NCBI GenBank assembly: GCA_021782915.1
Contig: JAJXUK010000010.1
Location: 1 to 59,938 of the forward strand
Reading direction: 5' to 3'
DNA: 59,938 nucleotides
Source of the DNA: Actinomycetes bacterium
Lineage (GTDB): Bacteria; Actinomycetota; Acidimicrobiia; Acidimicrobiales; RAAP-2
Under the pieces are notes generated by a model. The model saw nothing but the letters and a program-made list of their open reading frames with translations, was not told the origin of the DNA and made no database searches. Positions 16,289-24,471 of the stretch are shown in pieces. How positions within the stretch are numbered: the stretch's first letter is position 1; each line of letters begins with the position of its first letter. The translations under genes and the position numbers were made by a program.

Positions 16289-17540
16289 GATGCGTGAGGG
16301 CTTTGGACCGGTAATGAACACGCCCGGGCACATGGGCGTGGACTTCGAGACGCGAGTGAACTTCGAGCGCCTGCGCGAGTACCGCCTGGGCCGCGCGCGC
16401 GCGGCGCTTGAGGCGAGCGAGTTCGGCGCCCTGCTGCTGTTTGACTTCTACAACATCCGCTACGTGTCGGGCACCTGGGTCGGTGGCGCGCTCGGGGACA
16501 AGATGACCCGCTACTGCCTGCTCACGCGCGGCGGCGAGCCCATGGTGTGGGACTTCGGCTCGGCCGCGCGGCACCACAAGCTCTTCGCGCCGTGGCTGGA
16601 GCCGGACAACTGTCGGGCCGGCATGCTGGGCCTGCGCGGGGCGATTGCGCCGCGCGCCGGGCTCTTCGAGTCCGCGGTCGCCGAGATCGTGGGCCTGCTC
16701 AAGGACGCCGGTGTCTGGGGCCAGCCCATCGGCATCGACATCGTCGAGCTGCCGTTCCTCTTCCAGATGCAGGCCGCCGGCGTGGACGTGCGCGACGCCC
16801 AGCAGACGATGCTCGACGCGCGCGTGATCAAGAACCAGGACGAGCTGATGCTGCTCAGCCAGGCCGCGGCCATGGTCGACGGGGTCTACCAGGACATCTT
16901 CGAGGCCCTCAAGCCGGGCGTGCGCGAGAACGAGATCGTGGCCCTGGCCAACAAGCGCCTCTACGAGATGGGCTCGGACCAGGTCGAGGCGATCAACTCG
17001 GTCTCCGGGGAGCGCTGCAACCCGCACCCGCACAACTTCACCGACCGCATCATCCGCCCGGGCGATCAGGCCTTCTTCGACATCATCCACTCCTACAACG
17101 GCTACCGGACCTGCTACTACCGCACCCTGTCGGTGGGCAGTGCCACGCCCGTGCAGCACGCCGCCTACACCCAGGCGCGTGAGTGGATGGACACGGCCAT
17201 CGACCTGGTGGCCCCGGGCGTGGGCACCGACGAGATCGCCCGGGCCTGGCCGGCGGCGACCGAGTTCGGCTTCGCCGACGAGATGGCGGCCTTCGGCCTG
17301 CAGTTCGGCCACGGCCTGGGCCTGGGCCTGCACGAGCGCCCGGTGATCAGCCGGCTCAACTCACTGAAGGACCCCATCGAGCTCAAGGTGGGCATGGTCT
17401 TCGCCCTGGAGACCTACTGCCCGGCCAGCGACGGCATCTCGGCCGCGCGCATCGAGGAGGAGATCGTGGTCACCGAGAGCGGCCCGGCCATTCTCACGAA
17501 GTTCCCCGCCCAAGAGCTCATGATCGCCAACAAGTACTAG
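16281..17540 (+). CDS. M24-family 'pita-bread' protein (Xaa-Pro peptidase-like) with altered metal site
   Basis: 419 residues. An N-terminal creatinase/prolidase-like domain spans about 1-180 (LLLFDFYNIRYVSGTWVGG), followed by a C-terminal M24 fold. Expected dinuclear metal ligands are Asp, Asp, His, Glu, Glu. I see D267 (FFDIIHS), H344 (FGHGLGLGLHE) and two glutamates (FALETY, EEEIVV). The position of the second aspartate, eleven residues after D267, is C278 (GYRTCYYRTL). The enzyme may use one metal, use Cys as ligand, or not be a peptidase. M24 relatives include creatinase, ectoine hydrolase and the DMSP lyase DddP. GTG 16281 overlaps the preceding gene by 8 bases; ATG 16290 is an alternative start. 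Confidence 0.8.
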   Translation: MVEMREGFGPVMNTPGHMGVDFETRVNFERLREYRLGRARAALEASEFGALLLFDFYNIRYVSGTWVGGALGDKMTRYCLLTRGGEPMVWDFGSAARHHKLFAPWLEPDNCRAGMLGLRGAIAPRAGLFESAVAEIVGLLKDAGVWGQPIGIDIVELPFLFQMQAAGVDVRDAQQTMLDARVIKNQDELMLLSQAAAMVDGVYQDIFEALKPGVRENEIVALANKRLYEMGSDQVEAINSVSGERCNPHPHNFTDRIIRPGDQAFFDIIHSYNGYRTCYYRTLSVGSATPVQHAAYTQAREWMDTAIDLVAPGVGTDEIARAWPAATEFGFADEMAAFGLQFGHGLGLGLHERPVISRLNSLKDPIELKVGMVFALETYCPASDGISAARIEEEIVVTESGPAILTKFPAQELMIANKY

Positions 17541-17548
17541 GAGGAGCC

Positions 17549-18541
17549 ATGACGAGCACCGCCACCGATGTCAGCACCAAGATCGCCCTCTACAGGACGC
17601 AGTACGAGCTGCGCCTGTTCGAGCAGCGCGCCTACGACCTGTTCTTGGAGAACCTGGTGAAGGGCACCAGCCACCTGGGCCTGGGCCAGGAGGCCATCGC
17701 CGCGGGCGTGGCCGCGGCCATGAAGCAGGGCGACTGGACCTTTGCGACCTACCGTGGGCACAACCACACCCTGGCCCGCGGTGCGGGCATGACCCCGGTG
17801 CTGGCCGAGCTGCTGGGTCGGGCCAATGGGCTCATGGCCGGCAAGGGCGGCTCGATGCACCTGACCAGCGTGGAGCACGGGATGATGGGCTCCTACGCGA
17901 TCATCGGCGCGCACCTGCCGATCGCCTGCGGGGCGGCCTGGAGCGCCAAGTACCGCGGGACCGACCAGGTCTCGGTGGCCTTCTTCGGCGACGGCACCAC
18001 CAACATCGGCGCCTTCCACGAGGCGCTCAACTTCGCGGTCGTCTGGCAGCTGCCGGTCATCTTCGTGTGCGAGAACAACCTCTGGATGGAGTACACGCGC
18101 ACCACCGAGGTCACCGCCGTTCCCAATCCGGCCGCGGACCGCGCGCTCGCCTACGGGCTCGAGAGCATCATCGTGGACGGCAACGACGCCGACGCCGTCT
18201 TCGAGGTGGCCAGCGCGGCGATCGCGCGCGCGCGCGCCGGGCAGGGCCCGTCCATGATCGAGGCCAAGACCTATCGTCATGGCGGCCACAGTCGGGCCGA
18301 CCCGGGCAAGTACCGCCCGGACGAGGAGGTCAAGGAGTGGCTGGCCAAGGACCCGATCGTGCGCTACCGCGCGCGGCTCATCGAGCTGGGCGTGCCCCTC
18401 GAGCAGATCGAGGCGATCGAGGCCGAGGCGCTGGCCAAGGTCGACACGGCCACCGAGGAGGCCAAGGCCGGGGCGACCCCCGGTGAGGACCTGTTGATGA
18501 AGGACGTCTGGGCGGATGGAGGATCGGCATGGCGCAACTGA
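17549..18541 (+). CDS. 2-oxoacid / acetoin dehydrogenase E1 component, alpha subunit
   Basis: 330 residues from ATG 17549 with an excellent ribosome site (TAGGAGGAGCC). The thiamine-pyrophosphate motif GDGTTNIGAFHEALNFA is followed about 25 residues later by the closing CENN. The phosphorylation-loop-like segment YRHGGHSRADPGKYR near the C-terminus and the length match AcoA/PdhA-type alpha chains. With the beta subunit it decarboxylates a 2-oxo acid (or cleaves acetoin) and passes the acyl group to lipoyl-E2. The only E2 in the window is at 7962-9329. Substrate assignment (pyruvate, acetoin, branched-chain) is not possible here. Confidence 0.92.
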   Translation: MTSTATDVSTKIALYRTQYELRLFEQRAYDLFLENLVKGTSHLGLGQEAIAAGVAAAMKQGDWTFATYRGHNHTLARGAGMTPVLAELLGRANGLMAGKGGSMHLTSVEHGMMGSYAIIGAHLPIACGAAWSAKYRGTDQVSVAFFGDGTTNIGAFHEALNFAVVWQLPVIFVCENNLWMEYTRTTEVTAVPNPAADRALAYGLESIIVDGNDADAVFEVASAAIARARAGQGPSMIEAKTYRHGGHSRADPGKYRPDEEVKEWLAKDPIVRYRARLIELGVPLEQIEAIEAEALAKVDTATEEAKAGATPGEDLLMKDVWADGGSAWRN

Positions 18542-19506
18542 CCTATCGTGAGGCGATCGCGCGCGGCATCGCCCAGGAGATGCGACGTGACGAGTCCGTC
18601 GTCTTCCTGGGCGAGGACGTCGCCGCCGCCGGCGGCGTGTTCAAGGGCACGGTGGGACTGCTCGAGGAGTTCGGGCCCCAGCGCGTGCGCGACACGCCGA
18701 TCTCCGAGCAGGCGATCCTGGGCGCGGCCATGGGCGCGGCGATGACGGGCCTGCGCCCGATCGCCGAGATCATGTTCGCCGACTTCTTCGCGGTGTGCTG
18801 GGACATCGTGGCCAACGAGATCGCCAAGAGCCGCTACATGACCAACGGGCAGATGAGCTTCCCGCTGGTGATCCGCTCGGGCAACGGTGGCGGCCTGCGC
18901 TTCGGCGCCCAGCACTCCCAGGACGTCTCGAACTGGGCGATGATGATCCCCGGGCTCAAGGTCGTGGCACCGTCCAACGCCCTGGACGTCATCGGGCTCA
19001 TGGCGGCCTCGATCCGCGACGACGACCCGGTGATCTTCCTCGAGTCCAAGGGCCTCTACGCGAGCAAGACCGAGGTGCCCGACACCGACGTCGTCGACAC
19101 GCTGGGCTCGGCCAAGGTGCTGCGACACGGTGGCGACGCCACGATCGTGTCCCTGGGCATGATGGTGCCGCGCGCCCTGGCCGCGGCCGAGGAGTTGGCC
19201 GGACACGGCATCGACTGCACGGTGCTGGACGTGCGCAGCCTGGTGCCCCTGGACACCCAGACGATCCTGCGCGAGGTGTCCGCCACCGGTCGGCTCTTCA
19301 CGGTCGAGGAGAACCCGCGCCTTTGCGGCTGGGGCGCCGAGCTGAGCTCGATCGTCACCGAGGAGGTCTTCTACGACCTCGACGGGCCGAGCGTGCGCAT
19401 CACGACCCCGCACATCCCCCTGCCGGCGGCGGACGCCCTCGAGGACATGGCGCTGCCGTCGGTGGAGCGCATCGTCACCACCATCGAGAAGTCGATGAAC
19501 TCCTAG
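18529..19506 (+). CDS. 2-oxoacid / acetoin dehydrogenase E1 component, beta subunit
   Basis: 325 residues; ATG 18529 overlaps the alpha gene by 13 bases. Transketolase pyrimidine-binding domain (GEDVAAAGGVFKGT, RDTPISEQAILGAAMGAAM with the catalytic Glu) and C-terminal transketolase domain (LDVRSLVPLDTQTI, VEENPRLCGWGAEL). It forms the alpha2beta2 E1 with the upstream gene. This is the last gene of the plus-strand liv-type operon; convergent genes follow after about 120 bases. Confidence 0.94.
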   Translation: MAQLTYREAIARGIAQEMRRDESVVFLGEDVAAAGGVFKGTVGLLEEFGPQRVRDTPISEQAILGAAMGAAMTGLRPIAEIMFADFFAVCWDIVANEIAKSRYMTNGQMSFPLVIRSGNGGGLRFGAQHSQDVSNWAMMIPGLKVVAPSNALDVIGLMAASIRDDDPVIFLESKGLYASKTEVPDTDVVDTLGSAKVLRHGGDATIVSLGMMVPRALAAAEELAGHGIDCTVLDVRSLVPLDTQTILREVSATGRLFTVEENPRLCGWGAELSSIVTEEVFYDLDGPSVRITTPHIPLPAADALEDMALPSVERIVTTIEKSMNS

Positions 19507-19625
19507 CATCCTCGCGTCGCCGATGGCGCCGGGTGTTGCGAGGCCCGTCGACGCCGCGGCGCTGGATGCGGCGAGTCAATGACGACGTTCGTGCGCTCTG
19601 ACTGGCGTGTAGCGACCGTGAGGGG

Positions 19626-20021
19626 CTAGTCGTGACGGTGCTCGCCCAGCACGCCGTCGGCGATGCGGAACGACTCGAGCGCGGCCGGAACGCCGACGTA
19701 GATCGCGGTCTGGAGCAGGACCTCCTGGATCTCTTCCGGCGTCGCTCCGTTGGTGAGCGCTCCGCGTACGTGAGTGGCCAGCTCCGTCGGGCGGTTCAGC
19801 GCGGTCAGCATCGCCAGGTTGAGGAAGCTGCGCGTCTTGTCGTCGAGTCCGGGGCGCGTCCAGATGCCGCCCCAGCAGTACTCGGTCACCAGTTCTTGCA
19901 TGGGCTTCGTGAACTCGTTCATGTTGGCGAGGGCCCGGTCGACGTAGTCGCTGCCCACGACCTGGCGTCGCTTCGCCAATCCCGCGCTGTAGGTCTCGTG
20001 ATGCGAGGTCTGGTCATCCAT
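19626..20021 (-). CDS. Carboxymuconolactone decarboxylase-family protein
   Basis: 131 residues, a single CMD domain close in length to PcaC (4-carboxymuconolactone decarboxylase). Visible are the helical core LNLAMLTALNRPTELATHVRGAL and ATPEEIQEVLLQTAIYVGVPAALE (spans about 67-89 and 93-116). No CxxC as in the AhpD peroxidase branch is present in the conserved position, so peroxidase activity is unlikely. It is the last gene of the minus-strand operon, 26 bases after korB. PcaC proper acts in protocatechuate breakdown, yet no other pca gene is near. A decarboxylase/isomerase role in the N-heterocycle route is possible but unproven. Confidence 0.82.
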   Translation of the reverse strand: MDDQTSHHETYSAGLAKRRQVVGSDYVDRALANMNEFTKPMQELVTEYCWGGIWTRPGLDDKTRSFLNLAMLTALNRPTELATHVRGALTNGATPEEIQEVLLQTAIYVGVPAALESFRIADGVLGEHRHD

Positions 20022-20047
20022 GGGCTCTCCTTGGGAACTGCGCTCGT

Positions 20048-21070
20048 CTAGTCAACGTGCCACGAGCCGCGCGAGCGCAGGAGCTTGCTGAGGTCAGCCT
20101 CGCCCCGGGCCTCTCGTGACGCCGCGGCTTGCAGGGATATCTGGTCACCGTACTCGGGCTCGTCCACATCGCGAAAGACGCCCATCGGCGTCGGTTCGTG
20201 GTCAGAGACCATCAGGCGTGCGAGGGCGAAGGCCCGGGCGGGGTTGGCGAGGTGCTCGTCGTGAACGACGACGCGCGACTCGTTCTCGGGCCCGAGAGTC
20301 GTGATCGCGAGAGCTCCGGTGTCATCGCCCACCACGCCGAACTCGTCGTTGGCACCGAAGCGGATGGGCTCGCCGTGGCGCAGGTTGATCAGGTTGGCGG
20401 CGCGGCTCTCCTTTGAGTTGATGTCACTGAACGCACCGTCATTGAAGACGTTGCAGTTCTGGTAGATCTCCACGAGTGAGGTGCCGTGGTGCTCGTGGGC
20501 CCGACGGAACACTGCCTGCATGTGCGAGCGATCCATGTCGTGGGTGCGAGCCACGAAGGTGGCCCCGGCGCCCAGGGCCAGCGAGATGGGGTCCAGCGGT
20601 CGTTCGAGGGATCCCTGGGGCGTGGACTTCGTGGTCTTGCCCCGCTCGGACGTCGGCGAGTACTGGCCCTTGGTGAGCCCGTAGATGCGGTTGTTGAAGA
20701 GGAGGATCGTGAGGTTCGCGTTGCGCCGCAGCGCGTGGATCAGGTGATTGCCCCCGATCGAGAGTGCGTCGCCGTCGCCACTGACGACGAACACGTTCAG
20801 GTCGGGGCGCGTCACGGCCAGCCCGGTCGCGATCGCCGGTGCACGACCGTGGATCGTGTGCATGCCGTAGGTGTTCATGTAGTAGGGGAAGCGCGCGGCG
20901 CAGCCGATTCCCGACACGAACACCGTCTCTTCGCGCCGGATGTTGAGCTCGGGCAGGAGAAGCTGCAGTGCGGCCAGGATCGAGTAGTCCCCGCATCCAG
21001 GGCACCAACGCACCTCCTGGTCGCTGCTCCAGTCCTTGCGAGTGGTCACGCTGACGAATTGAGTGGTCAT
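20048..21070 (-). CDS. korB: 2-oxoglutarate:ferredoxin oxidoreductase, beta subunit
   Basis: 340 residues. CPGCGDY near the N-terminus and a further cysteine after GIGCAARFPYYMNTYG provide the [4Fe-4S] ligands. The thiamine-pyrophosphate motif is VSGDGDALSIGGNHLIH with NNRIYGLTKGQYSPTS. KorB binds TPP and the cluster; with KorA it converts 2-oxoglutarate + CoA to succinyl-CoA, CO2 and reduced ferredoxin. Its start overlaps the korA stop (ATGA). Actinobacterial KorAB works in oxygen-tolerant TCA cycles. Here its place between nicotinamidase and a CMD gene suggests a dedicated reductant supply for 6-hydroxynicotinate reductase. Confidence 0.94.
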   Translation of the reverse strand: MTTQFVSVTTRKDWSSDQEVRWCPGCGDYSILAALQLLLPELNIRREETVFVSGIGCAARFPYYMNTYGMHTIHGRAPAIATGLAVTRPDLNVFVVSGDGDALSIGGNHLIHALRRNANLTILLFNNRIYGLTKGQYSPTSERGKTTKSTPQGSLERPLDPISLALGAGATFVARTHDMDRSHMQAVFRRAHEHHGTSLVEIYQNCNVFNDGAFSDINSKESRAANLINLRHGEPIRFGANDEFGVVGDDTGALAITTLGPENESRVVVHDEHLANPARAFALARLMVSDHEPTPMGVFRDVDEPEYGDQISLQAAASREARGEADLSKLLRSRGSWHVD

Positions 21071-22935
21071 GGCTTCTCCCGAATCGCCGCGTCAATGGCA
21101 TCGGCGATCTCCGTGCTGGTGAACGGGGCGCCGCGCATCTTGTGCAGGCTCGCGACGTCGATCAGGTACTCGGCGCGCAGGAGCCTAGCGAGCTGGCCCA
21201 GATTCAGCTCGGGAACCAGTACTCGCTCGTACGTGGCGAGTATCGCGCCCAGGTCGCGCGGCAGGGGGTTCAGATACCTGAGCTGCAGATGGGCCACGTG
21301 GGCCCCACGCTGGCGAGCCAGGGCCACGCCCGCGGCGAGCGAACCGTACGTGCCGCCCCATCCCACCACCAGGACCGTGGCGTCGCCCTGCGGGTCATCG
21401 ACGACCAGGGCTGGATACGAGGAGGCGACACCCGCCACCTTGGCGGCACGAAGCTCAGTCATCCGCTCGTGATTGGCACCGTCATAGGACACGTGACCGA
21501 GTTCGTCGGCCTTCTCGAGGCCGCCGACGCGATGCTCCAGTCCCGCCACGCCCGGCGGCGCCCAGGGGCGCGCCAGCGTGCTCGCGTCGCGAACGAAGGG
21601 GTGGAAGGCGGGCGCGCCATCGTCGGTGCGCGCGTTGGGACCGTTGGCGAAGTGGGCGTCGATCACCGGCAGTTCGTCCAGCTCGGGGATCCGCCACGGC
21701 TCGGTCGCGTTGGCCAGTGCGGCGTCCGAGAGAAGCACCACGGGAGTGCGGTAGGTGACCGCGATGCGCACTGCCTCGATGGCCGCGCTGAAGCAGTCGG
21801 AGGGTGTCAGGGCCGCCAGGACGGGAAGCGGCGCCTCGCCGTGGCGTCCGTAGAGGGCGTGGGAGAGATCGGCCTGCTCCACCTTGGTCGGCATGCCCGT
21901 CGAGGGTCCCGCGCGCTGGACGTCGACGATGATGAGGGGGAGCTCGAGGGAAACTGCGAGGCCAATCGCCTCGCTCTTGAGATCAAGTCCGGGGCTGCTG
22001 GTGGTCGTGAGACCGATGGAGCCCCCGTAGGCGGCACCGATGGCGGCGCCCACGGCGGCGATCTCATCCTCGGCTTGGAAGGTGATGACGCCGAACTCCT
22101 TGCGACCCGAGAGCTCATGGAGGATGTCGGAGGCGGGCGTGATGGGGTAGGAGCCCAGGAAGAGCGGGAGTCCGGACCGGTGCGCGGCGGCGATGAATCC
22201 CCAGGACAGGGCGGCCGAACCCGTGATGTTGGTGTAGTCCCCGGACGGATACGGAGCCGGAGCGACGTCGAAGCGGGGGGCGTACATCTCGCTGGTCTCG
22301 CCGAAGTGGTAGCCAGCGTGGAGAGCGCGCCGGTTGGCCTCCGCGACGGTCGGTCGGTTCGCGAAGTGACGCTCGATCCACTCCAGGGTGGCCTCGAGCG
22401 AACGCGAGAACGTCCAGAGGATGAGCCCGAGCGCAAAGAAGTTCTTGGAGCGTTCGGCGTCACGGGGCTTGACGCCGGCGTCGCGACAGGCCTCGGTGGT
22501 CAGCGTCGTCATCGGCACGGACGTCACGTTGAAGGAGTCGAGTGAGCCGTCCTCCAACGGGTTCGTTCGATAGCCGGCCTTGGCAATCGAGCGTTCATCG
22601 AAGCTGTCCCCGTTCACGATGATCATCGCGCCGGGAAGCAGAAGGTGCACGTTGGCTCGCAGTCCTGCCGGATTCATCGCGACGAGCACGTGGGGTGAGT
22701 CGCCCGCCGTCGTGATGTCGTACGAGGCGATCTGGATCTGGAACGAGGAGACGCCCCCCAGGGTGCCGGCGGGAGCGCGGATCTCGGCGGGGAAGTCGGG
22801 CAGTGTGGCCAGGTCGTTGCCGAACAGCGCCGAGGTGGACGTGAAGCGCTCTCCCGTCAGCTGCATGCCGTCACCGGAGTCGCCGGCGAAGCGCAAGACG
22901 ACGTTCTCAAGGGCTGACTGCTCGTGTACGACCAT
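21067..22935 (-). CDS. korA: 2-oxoglutarate:ferredoxin oxidoreductase, fused gamma-alpha subunit
   Basis: 622 residues. The gamma-type domain comes first (about 1-190, LRFAGDSGDGMQLTGERFT), then the alpha/pyrimidine-binding domain (from about 215, FLGSYPITPASDILHEL, with FQAEDEIAAVGAAIGAAYGG) and a C-terminal transketolase-like domain (VLVVGWGGTYGSLAAGVALA). This gamma-alpha fusion is the actinobacterial KorA layout. ATG 22935 has GGGGAG upstream. A 22-base inverted repeat lies immediately before the ribosome site, so this gene pair may have its own regulated promoter within the minus-strand operon. Confidence 0.94.
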   Translation of the reverse strand: MVVHEQSALENVVLRFAGDSGDGMQLTGERFTSTSALFGNDLATLPDFPAEIRAPAGTLGGVSSFQIQIASYDITTAGDSPHVLVAMNPAGLRANVHLLLPGAMIIVNGDSFDERSIAKAGYRTNPLEDGSLDSFNVTSVPMTTLTTEACRDAGVKPRDAERSKNFFALGLILWTFSRSLEATLEWIERHFANRPTVAEANRRALHAGYHFGETSEMYAPRFDVAPAPYPSGDYTNITGSAALSWGFIAAAHRSGLPLFLGSYPITPASDILHELSGRKEFGVITFQAEDEIAAVGAAIGAAYGGSIGLTTTSSPGLDLKSEAIGLAVSLELPLIIVDVQRAGPSTGMPTKVEQADLSHALYGRHGEAPLPVLAALTPSDCFSAAIEAVRIAVTYRTPVVLLSDAALANATEPWRIPELDELPVIDAHFANGPNARTDDGAPAFHPFVRDASTLARPWAPPGVAGLEHRVGGLEKADELGHVSYDGANHERMTELRAAKVAGVASSYPALVVDDPQGDATVLVVGWGGTYGSLAAGVALARQRGAHVAHLQLRYLNPLPRDLGAILATYERVLVPELNLGQLARLLRAEYLIDVASLHKMRGAPFTSTEIADAIDAAIREKP

Positions 22936-22949
22936 CGGCTCCCCTTGTC

Positions 22950-22971
22950 TGCTATGGAAATCACCATAGCA
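22950..22971. promoter_or_regulatory. Perfect inverted repeat upstream of korA
   Basis: Arms TGCTATGG and CCATAGCA (8 bases each) flank a six-base centre, 14 bases before the korA start and 18 bases after the nicotinamidase stop. Its position fits an operator over a korA promoter. A hairpin this weak is unlikely to be an intrinsic terminator. The arms are unrelated to the palindrome at 35738, so a different regulator would bind here. Confidence 0.45.
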
Positions 22972-22989
22972 TTGGAGTGCGGGACGTGG

Positions 22990-23547
22990 TCAGGTCGCGT
23001 CGAGGATCGTGACGCCGGCGGACCGCATCTCGTCAATCGACGTCGCGGTCGTGTCCGGCGCAACCCCCGCGCAGAAGGCGAGATTCAACGACGTTCGGAA
23101 TCCCGCTCCAATCGCGTCTAGCGCGGTGGCACGAACGCAGTAGTCGGTGGCGATGCCCACCACCTCTACGTCGGTGACTCCGCGCGCGCGCAGGAAGTCG
23201 GCCAGGGAGTCGCGGTCCTGATTGCTGGCCTCGAATCCGGAGTAGGCTGCGGCCTCGTGGCCCTTGTCGAACACGCCGTCCAGGCCGCGCAGGTCACCGA
23301 GCGCGGGGTGCAGCTGCGCTCCCCAGGACTCAGCACGGCAGTGCACTGGCCATTCGTCGAAGTGGTCGCCCGGATCGATGTGCCAGTCACGAGTGGCGAC
23401 GATCACGTCCGAGGCGAACGGACCCTCTCCCGCGCGGTTGAAGTCGGCCAGGCGCGCGGCGACGACCTCGCCACCGGCGACGTACAGGGACCCCTGAGGG
23501 TCAGCGAAGTCATTCTGGACATCGACGATGATGAGCGCCTTCGTCAC
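22990..23547 (-). CDS. pncA: Nicotinamidase (isochorismatase-superfamily)
   Basis: 185 residues. Catalytic triad: Asp9 (LIIVDVQNDF), the lysine in VFDKGHEAAAYSGFE and the cysteine in GIATDYCVRATA. Metal ligands are in TRDWH and the following histidines. The pattern DxxNDF...DWH...DKG...TDYCV is diagnostic for PncA-type enzymes, which hydrolyse nicotinamide to nicotinate and ammonia. It could serve NAD salvage. Its place in an operon with molybdenum-cofactor chaperones, opposite enamidase and 6-hydroxynicotinate reductase, argues that it feeds nicotinate into degradation. Pyrazinamidase activity would be expected as a side reaction. Confidence 0.9.
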   Translation of the reverse strand: MTKALIIVDVQNDFADPQGSLYVAGGEVVAARLADFNRAGEGPFASDVIVATRDWHIDPGDHFDEWPVHCRAESWGAQLHPALGDLRGLDGVFDKGHEAAAYSGFEASNQDRDSLADFLRARGVTDVEVVGIATDYCVRATALDAIGAGFRTSLNLAFCAGVAPDTTATSIDEMRSAGVTILDAT

Positions 23548-23592
23548 GATGCCTCCTCAGTGCGTGTTGTGAGTCTCAGTGTAGGCACGGCT

Positions 23593-24471
23593 CTAGCGTG
23601 CGTTTGAGGAGTCGTCATCCTCGACTCGGCACTGGGTGAGGTCACCGTCCTCGTGCCCGGCGACACGATGGATGGGCCCCGATGAGTCGCGCAGCGAGGG
23701 CACGGGCGTCGCCGAGCGCGTGGCGATGATCTCGGCACAGATGGCGATCGCGGTCTCTTCGGGGCTGCGCGCGCCGATGTCGATTCCGATGGGCGCCATG
23801 AGGCGATCGATCTGGTCGGCGCCCACTCCCTCAGCCTCAAGTCGCGCCCGCCGCTTCTCATTCGTGCGTCGTGAGCCCATCGCCCCGATGTACCCAGCGT
23901 CGGTCCGGAGTACCTCGACCAGGGCCGGGATGTCGAACTTCTCATCGTGAGTCAGGACGCAGACCGCATCTGAGGGTCCCAGCCGCGGCGTCAGTCCCCG
24001 GAGGAAACGGTGTGGCCAGTCGACGATGACGTCATCGGCCTCTGGGAATCGCTCGGCCGTCGCGAAGGCGCCCCGCGCGTCGCAGACGCTCACGTGGTAG
24101 CCGAGAGTCTTGGCCACCCGCACGAGGGCTCGCGTGAAATCAACGGCGCCGAAGATGATCATGCGGGGCCGCCTCGTGAAGGCGTCGATGTAGATCGTCA
24201 GATCGTCCCGTTGGGCCTCGCCGTCAACTCCACAGTGCCAAAGGCCCCCGCGTGACTCGTTCAGGGCGTGAAGGAGTCGCGTCGCGGCCGCGGCGTTCAG
24301 CTCGGGCGAGCCGAGGTCGCCGATGGCGGAGCCATCGGCCTTGACCAGGATCTTTGATCCAACGGGGACGGCGTGGGCGGCTGCGTTGTCTCGCATGGCG
24401 ATGATCGTCGCGAAAGCGAACGCCTCGTCGCGTCGTAGGCAGTCGTAGGCGGCGGCCAGTACGCCCTGCAT
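23593..24471 (-). CDS. XdhC/CoxI-family molybdenum-hydroxylase maturation protein
   Basis: 292 residues. An N-terminal, degenerate CoxI-like part (about 1-75; ILVKADGSAIGDLGSPELN in place of the usual GSxPRxxGA...GGGCxE) precedes the XdhC_C Rossmann domain (RMIIFGAVDFTRALVRVAKTLGYHVSVCDAR, span about 101-131; YIGAMGSRRTNEKRR; PIGIDIGARSPEETAIAICAEI). XdhC proteins bind molybdopterin cofactor, help to sulfurate it and insert it into xanthine-dehydrogenase-family apoenzymes. The likely client is the Mo subunit at 29832-32555. Its start overlaps the stop of the small CoxI-domain gene before it. Confidence 0.9.
   Translation of the reverse strand: MQGVLAAAYDCLRRDEAFAFATIIAMRDNAAAHAVPVGSKILVKADGSAIGDLGSPELNAAAATRLLHALNESRGGLWHCGVDGEAQRDDLTIYIDAFTRRPRMIIFGAVDFTRALVRVAKTLGYHVSVCDARGAFATAERFPEADDVIVDWPHRFLRGLTPRLGPSDAVCVLTHDEKFDIPALVEVLRTDAGYIGAMGSRRTNEKRRARLEAEGVGADQIDRLMAPIGIDIGARSPEETAIAICAEIIATRSATPVPSLRDSSGPIHRVAGHEDGDLTQCRVEDDDSSNAR

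Noticed and set aside
16281-17540. DMSP lyase DddP
   Set aside because: DddP is an M24 protein, but its acidic metal ligands, as I recall them, are not all matched here (Cys at one site), and no other DMSP genes are present.
19507-19625. Imperfect CCTCGC...GCGAGG repeat as terminator between E1 beta and the CMD gene
   Set aside because: Long loop and no T tract; too weak to call.
21142-22545. 467-codon plus-strand open frame inside korA
   Set aside because: Antisense to the conserved korA frame, no recognisable protein motif.
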